DNA from: Rhodovulum sp.
Lineage (GTDB): Bacteria; Pseudomonadota; Alphaproteobacteria; Rhodobacterales; Rhodobacteraceae
Assembly (NCBI GenBank): GCA_020637615.1
Contig: JACKKC010000055.1
Span: 1-7,903, forward strand
Reading direction: 5' to 3'
Length of the DNA: 7,903 bases
Shown: positions 5,880 through 7,903 of the stretch, piece by piece
How the letters are laid out: every line of letters begins with the position of its first letter
Numbering within the stretch: the first letter of the stretch is position 1
Translations under genes and position numbers: made by a program
Notes under the pieces: generated by a model
The model's database searches: none
Seen by the model: only the letters and a program-made list of their open reading frames with translations
What the model was told of the DNA's origin: nothing

Positions 5880-6350
5880 ATGTCAGAGACCCCCAGCCGC
5901 AGTGAGCTTCTCGCCCTCACGACCGAAATCGTGGCGGCGCATGTCAGCAACAACGCAATCGAGCGTAGCAACGTCGCCGTGTTGATCCAGACCGTGTTCG
6001 GCACGCTTAGCGTTCTGGGAGCAGAAGAGGCGGGGCCGGTCGAACTGACGCCCGCGGTTCCGATCAAGAAGTCCGTCACCGACGACTACATCGTCTGTCT
6101 CGAAGACGGCAAGAAGCTGAAGATGCTCAAGCGCCACCTGATGACCGTCTATGGCATGACGCCGGAAGACTACCGGGCGAAGTGGGGTCTCAAGCACGAC
6201 TACCCCATGGTCGCGCCGAACTATGCGCTCAAGAGGCGAGAGCTCGCCAAGAAGATCGGGCTGGGGCGGAAGCCGCGCAAAGATGAGCCGGTGCCCGTGC
6301 CCAAGGCGGCAACACGCAGGAAGCCGCGAGCGAAGAAGGTCGCTGCCTAG
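5880..6350 (+). CDS. Ros/MucR-family transcriptional regulator with an incomplete zinc site
   Basis: DNA-binding regulator of the Ros/MucR family, 156 residues. The N-terminal helical part (8-46, LLALTTEIVAAHVSNN... and LIQTVFGTL) corresponds to the oligomerisation region. The single prokaryotic zinc-finger-like domain is at about 70-115, with the family hallmarks CLEDGKKLKMLKRHLMTVYG, YRAKWGL and YPMVAPNYA. Classical Ros has C-x2-C-x9-H-x3/4-H. Here C73 and H86 are kept, the second cysteine is aspartate (D76), and V90/Y91 stand where the second histidine should be. A rhizobial group of homologues with the same changes (Ml4-type of Mesorhizobium) is reported to fold without zinc. The C-terminus is a lysine/arginine/proline-rich tail (130-156). 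I chose ATG 5880, because it gives the family's normal N-terminus and AGGA lies about 10 nt upstream; the longer reading from 5793 adds unrelated residues. Confidence 0.93.
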   Translation: MSETPSRSELLALTTEIVAAHVSNNAIERSNVAVLIQTVFGTLSVLGAEEAGPVELTPAVPIKKSVTDDYIVCLEDGKKLKMLKRHLMTVYGMTPEDYRAKWGLKHDYPMVAPNYALKRRELAKKIGLGRKPRKDEPVPVPKAATRRKPRAKKVAA

Positions 6351-6527
6351 TTCCTTGTCTTGAGCGTAACTGACGTCGCGCTTTCGGTGCGGCTCTTGGT
6401 CAGTTGTGATCACCCAAATCTGTGGAACCGGGTTTGGGGCATCTGTCGTTCGGCCCATTCCCGGGCCATTAATGGCACGGTTTCCAGCGAAACGAGTTGT
6501 CTGCTGCATCCCTCGGAAGTGTCATGG
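6351..6527. other. Short intergenic region downstream of mucR
   Basis: No gene is supported in these 177 bases. AACTGAC (6368-6374) and GTCAGTT (6399-6405) form a perfect 7-bp inverted repeat with a 24-nt loop, and GTGATCAC (6406-6413) is a perfect 8-bp palindrome directly after it. There is no T-run behind the inverted repeat, so it is at best a weak terminator for mucR and could instead be a protein-binding site. Confidence 0.4.
6523..6527. repeat. Target site duplication CATGG, left copy
   Basis: CATGG here is repeated at 7845-7849 immediately outside the right end. The 5-bp length is that known for IS2-type elements, and it fixes the element's boundaries. Confidence 0.75.
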
Positions 6528-6555
6528 TGGTGTTGCCCCCGTTTAACCGGACACC
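6528..6555 (+). repeat. Left terminal inverted repeat of the IS element
   Basis: Aligned with the reverse complement of 7816-7844, 23 of 29 columns are identical, with one gap after CCCCCGTTT; the cores GCCCCCGTTT and ACCGGACACC are shared exactly. The stop codon of orfB (TAA, 6545-6543) lies inside this repeat. Confidence 0.85.
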
Positions 6556-7385
6556 TCGGCGGGTTGATGGGCGCGTCTGAACTCGCGGGGCGAGCGCATT
6601 CGTAGCCCGGAATGAGGATGGTTCTCGTTGTAGTCGTCGAACCATCCGGCGATCTGGTCAAGCGCGGTCTCGGCGTCCGGCACGGGGCTGACGCGGAGGT
6701 AGTCGCGCTTCAGGGTCTTCACGAAGGCCTCGCTCATGCCGTTGCTCTCGGGGCTCGCGACCGGCGTGAAGCAGGGAACGAGGTTGAGCTGGGTGGCGAA
6801 GACGCGGGTGTCGTGGGCCGTGTAAATCGAGCCATTGTCCGAGAGCCACTCCACCGGGTGCGGCGTCCGGATGCGGCCGAAGCGGGTCTCGACGGCTTCG
6901 AGCATCATGTCGCGGATGTCGGAGCCGCTGATCCCGGCGTTCGCAACAGCGCGCCAGGCGATGACCTCGCGGTCGTGGGCGTCGAGCACGAAGGCGCCGC
7001 GAACGACCTCGCCGTTCCAGCAGCTGAACTCGAACCCGTCCGAACACCACCTCAGGTCGGAGCGCATCACCACCACCTTGCCGTCGTGGCTGCGGCCGGG
7101 ACGCTGGCCACTGTGCTTCTCCAGCAGCAGCCCGTGGACCTTCATTAGCCGATAGACCCGCTTGTGGTTGGCGAGCGTGAGCCCTTCCGCCGCGAGATCA
7201 CGGTTCAGCAGCGCGGTGATCCGGCGATAGCCGTAGGTCGGCCGGGCATCGACCAGCCGGCGCACCAGCGGCAGGACCGCCGCGTCTTGCGCCTTCTGAT
7301 AGCGCCGACGCGGCTTCGCGCCTCCCGCCAGCCGTTCGATCAGGTTCGAGCGCGACACCTCGAGGGTCTCGGCCACCGCCTTCAC
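6543..7385 (-). CDS. IS3-family transposase OrfB (DDE/rve integrase core)
   Basis: Catalytic part of the IS2-type transposase, 280 residues from GTG 7385-7383. An HTH_21-like segment comes first (about 38-92: RRLVDARPTYGYRRITALL, HKRVYRLMKVHGLLLE). The rve catalytic core follows, with D116 (RWCSDGFEF), D183 (WLSDNGS) and E219 (SPESNGMSEAFVKT). There are 35 residues between D183 and E219, the canonical D35E spacing. HPHSGLRMRSPREF (256-269) is the usual end of the domain. The separate start overlaps the orfA stop as GTGA. However, the -1 frame is open back to the A7 run in orfA, reading ...VARDVAAQGRFPVKAVAETLEVSRS, which looks like genuine transposase sequence. The functional product is therefore probably the OrfAB fusion made by frameshifting, with OrfB alone a minor product. 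Confidence 0.95.
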   Translation of the reverse strand: MKAVAETLEVSRSNLIERLAGGAKPRRRYQKAQDAAVLPLVRRLVDARPTYGYRRITALLNRDLAAEGLTLANHKRVYRLMKVHGLLLEKHSGQRPGRSHDGKVVVMRSDLRWCSDGFEFSCWNGEVVRGAFVLDAHDREVIAWRAVANAGISGSDIRDMMLEAVETRFGRIRTPHPVEWLSDNGSIYTAHDTRVFATQLNLVPCFTPVASPESNGMSEAFVKTLKRDYLRVSPVPDAETALDQIAGWFDDYNENHPHSGLRMRSPREFRRAHQPAEVSG

Positions 7386-7771
7386 CGGAAATCGTCCCTG
7401 AGCGGCGACGTCGCGAGCAACGTCGGTTTTTTTACCCGTGAACGCGCCAGCGCCTCTTTCAGGATCTCGACCTCGAGCGTCTTGCGACCAAGTTGGCGCT
7501 CGAGCTCGCGCATCCGCTCCTCGAGTCGGCGCAGCTCGGCATTGCCTGTCACCGCGTCGTCCGCCTGAACCGCCACCGCGCCGCCCTCCGTCATCAGCCG
7601 CCGCCAGCGATAGAGCAGGTTCGGCGCGACGCCATGGCGGCGGGCGACGATCGAGATGCTTTCCCCGGAGCGCAGCGTCTCGTCGACGATGCGCAGCTTT
7701 TCCTCGGTCGTCCAGCGCCGCCGACGCGCCGCGCCGGTGATGACTTCGATCCTTTGATAGTCGTCCGACAT
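7382..7771 (-). CDS. IS3-family transposase OrfA (HTH protein, IS2 type)
   Basis: Upstream frame of the transposase, 129 residues, HTH_Tnp_1 type. RRRRWTTEEKLRIVDETL (17-34) begins the DNA-binding domain and SISIVARRHGVAPNLLYRWRRL (38-59) is its helix-turn-helix, which binds the element's terminal repeats. ELRRLEERMRELERQLGRKTLEVEILKEAL (79-108) is a coiled coil with leucines at 80, 83, 90, 94, 99, 104 and 108, for multimerisation. Codons K114-K115 lie in the A7 slippery run. The gene stops at TGA 7384-7382, overlapping orfB. In IS2 the OrfA protein represses the element's own promoter, and the same role is likely here (family knowledge). Confidence 0.94.
   Translation of the reverse strand: MSDDYQRIEVITGAARRRRWTTEEKLRIVDETLRSGESISIVARRHGVAPNLLYRWRRLMTEGGAVAVQADDAVTGNAELRRLEERMRELERQLGRKTLEVEILKEALARSRVKKPTLLATSPLRDDFR
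7427..7433 (-). promoter_or_regulatory. Programmed -1 ribosomal frameshift site joining orfA and orfB
   Basis: On the minus strand the run A7 sits in orfA as GTA-AAA-AAA-CCG. Slipping back one base at AAA-AAA continues as ACC-GAC-GTT-GCT and stays open into orfB (TDVARDVAAQGRFPVKAVAETL). A7 slippery runs are the standard device of IS3-family elements. I did not identify a specific stimulatory structure downstream. Confidence 0.75.
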
Positions 7772-7815
7772 GAGCCTGTGCCTGAGGATATCCCCAAGCC
7801 TCCCTGCCTAAGCCG

Positions 7816-7844
7816 GGTGTCCGGTCGAAACGGGGGCCAGTTCA
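7816..7844 (-). repeat. Right terminal inverted repeat of the IS element
   Basis: On the minus strand it reads TGAACTGGCCCCCGTTT and then CGACCGGACACC, matching the left end at 23 of 29 aligned columns. It lies 44 bp upstream of the orfA start, where the promoter of the element would be expected. Confidence 0.85.
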
Positions 7845-7849
7845 CATGG
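7845..7849. repeat. Target site duplication CATGG, right copy
   Basis: Second copy of the 5-bp duplication; see 6523-6527. Removing the element and one copy joins ...GAAGTGTCATGG to CTGGTGCTG..., the inferred sequence before insertion. Confidence 0.75.
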
Positions 7850-7903
7850 CTGGTGCTGTGCCCCCCGCTTTCTCCTCCATCTGAGGTTAGAGTCCGGCCT
7901 GAT
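7850..7903. other. Flank to the right of the IS element, no gene recognised
   Basis: These 54 bases continue the sequence that was interrupted by the insertion. Joined to the left flank across one CATGG copy, they extend short frames on both strands (for example VSWLVLCPPLSPPSEVRVRPD on the plus strand), but I recognise no family in either. Confidence 0.3.

Larger units (their letters stand above)
6528..7844 (-). mobile_element. Complete IS3-family insertion sequence (IS2 subgroup), 1317 bp
   Basis: The element is bounded by imperfect terminal inverted repeats (6528-6555 and 7816-7844) and flanked by 5-bp direct repeats CATGG (6523-6527 and 7845-7849). It carries overlapping orfA and orfB on the minus strand. 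Its length, 5-bp duplication, gene order and protein motifs all fit the IS2 subgroup. Both reading frames are intact, the catalytic DDE residues are present and the frameshift site is preserved, so the copy may still be active. Its ends begin TG...CA after alignment to the target duplication. I cannot give its ISfinder name. Confidence 0.9.

Noticed and set aside
7594..7845. 83-codon minus-strand frame overlapping orfA and the right IS end
   Set aside because: Alternative-frame shadow of orfA that crosses the terminal repeat.

Overview
The window is GC-rich, with strong C/G bias at third codon positions. It carries a Ros/MucR-type regulator, a large serine recombinase, a ParB-domain adenine methyltransferase next to a DUF5681 protein, and an IS2-type IS3 element. 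Together these point to the accessory or mobile part of an alphaproteobacterial chromosome or plasmid (rhizobial or Rhodobacteraceae-like). I cannot name the genus. No housekeeping genes are visible.

Layout. (1) 1-1553 (+): large serine recombinase, open at the left edge, with its catalytic serine outside the window. (2) 1554-2121: gene-free stretch with six copies of CAGGGAA in both orientations, including a perfect 8-bp inverted pair. (3) 2122-3278 (-): two-gene operon, an XRE-type HTH regulator followed by an ImmA/IrrE metalloprotease, overlapping by ATGA. (4) 3279-3402: divergent promoter region with two back-to-back candidate promoters and a repeated TACCATAC word over both -10 boxes. 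(5) 3403-5498 (+): two-gene operon, a ParB/DNA adenine methyltransferase fusion and a DUF5681 protein, again overlapping by ATGA. (6) 5499-5879: degenerate stretch with a likely IS6-family transposase remnant, becoming AT-richer towards mucR. (7) 5880-6350 (+): MucR/Ros-family regulator lacking two of the four zinc ligands. (8) 6528-7844: complete IS element (IS3 family, IS2 subgroup) with inverted repeats, a CATGG target duplication and a -1 frameshift site joining orfA to orfB. (9) 7850-7903: short flank with no gene seen.

How it may work together (inference). The XRE/ImmA pair resembles the repressor/anti-repressor-protease switches of integrative elements and prophages. Here it faces the methyltransferase-DUF5681 operon across a compact shared control region. 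The simplest reading is that the XRE protein represses both directions and ImmA relieves this by cleaving it, so that DNA modification is switched on conditionally. The serine recombinase would be the integration/excision enzyme of the same element. No restriction endonuclease, terminase large subunit or structural phage gene is visible, so the methyltransferase is an orphan within the window.
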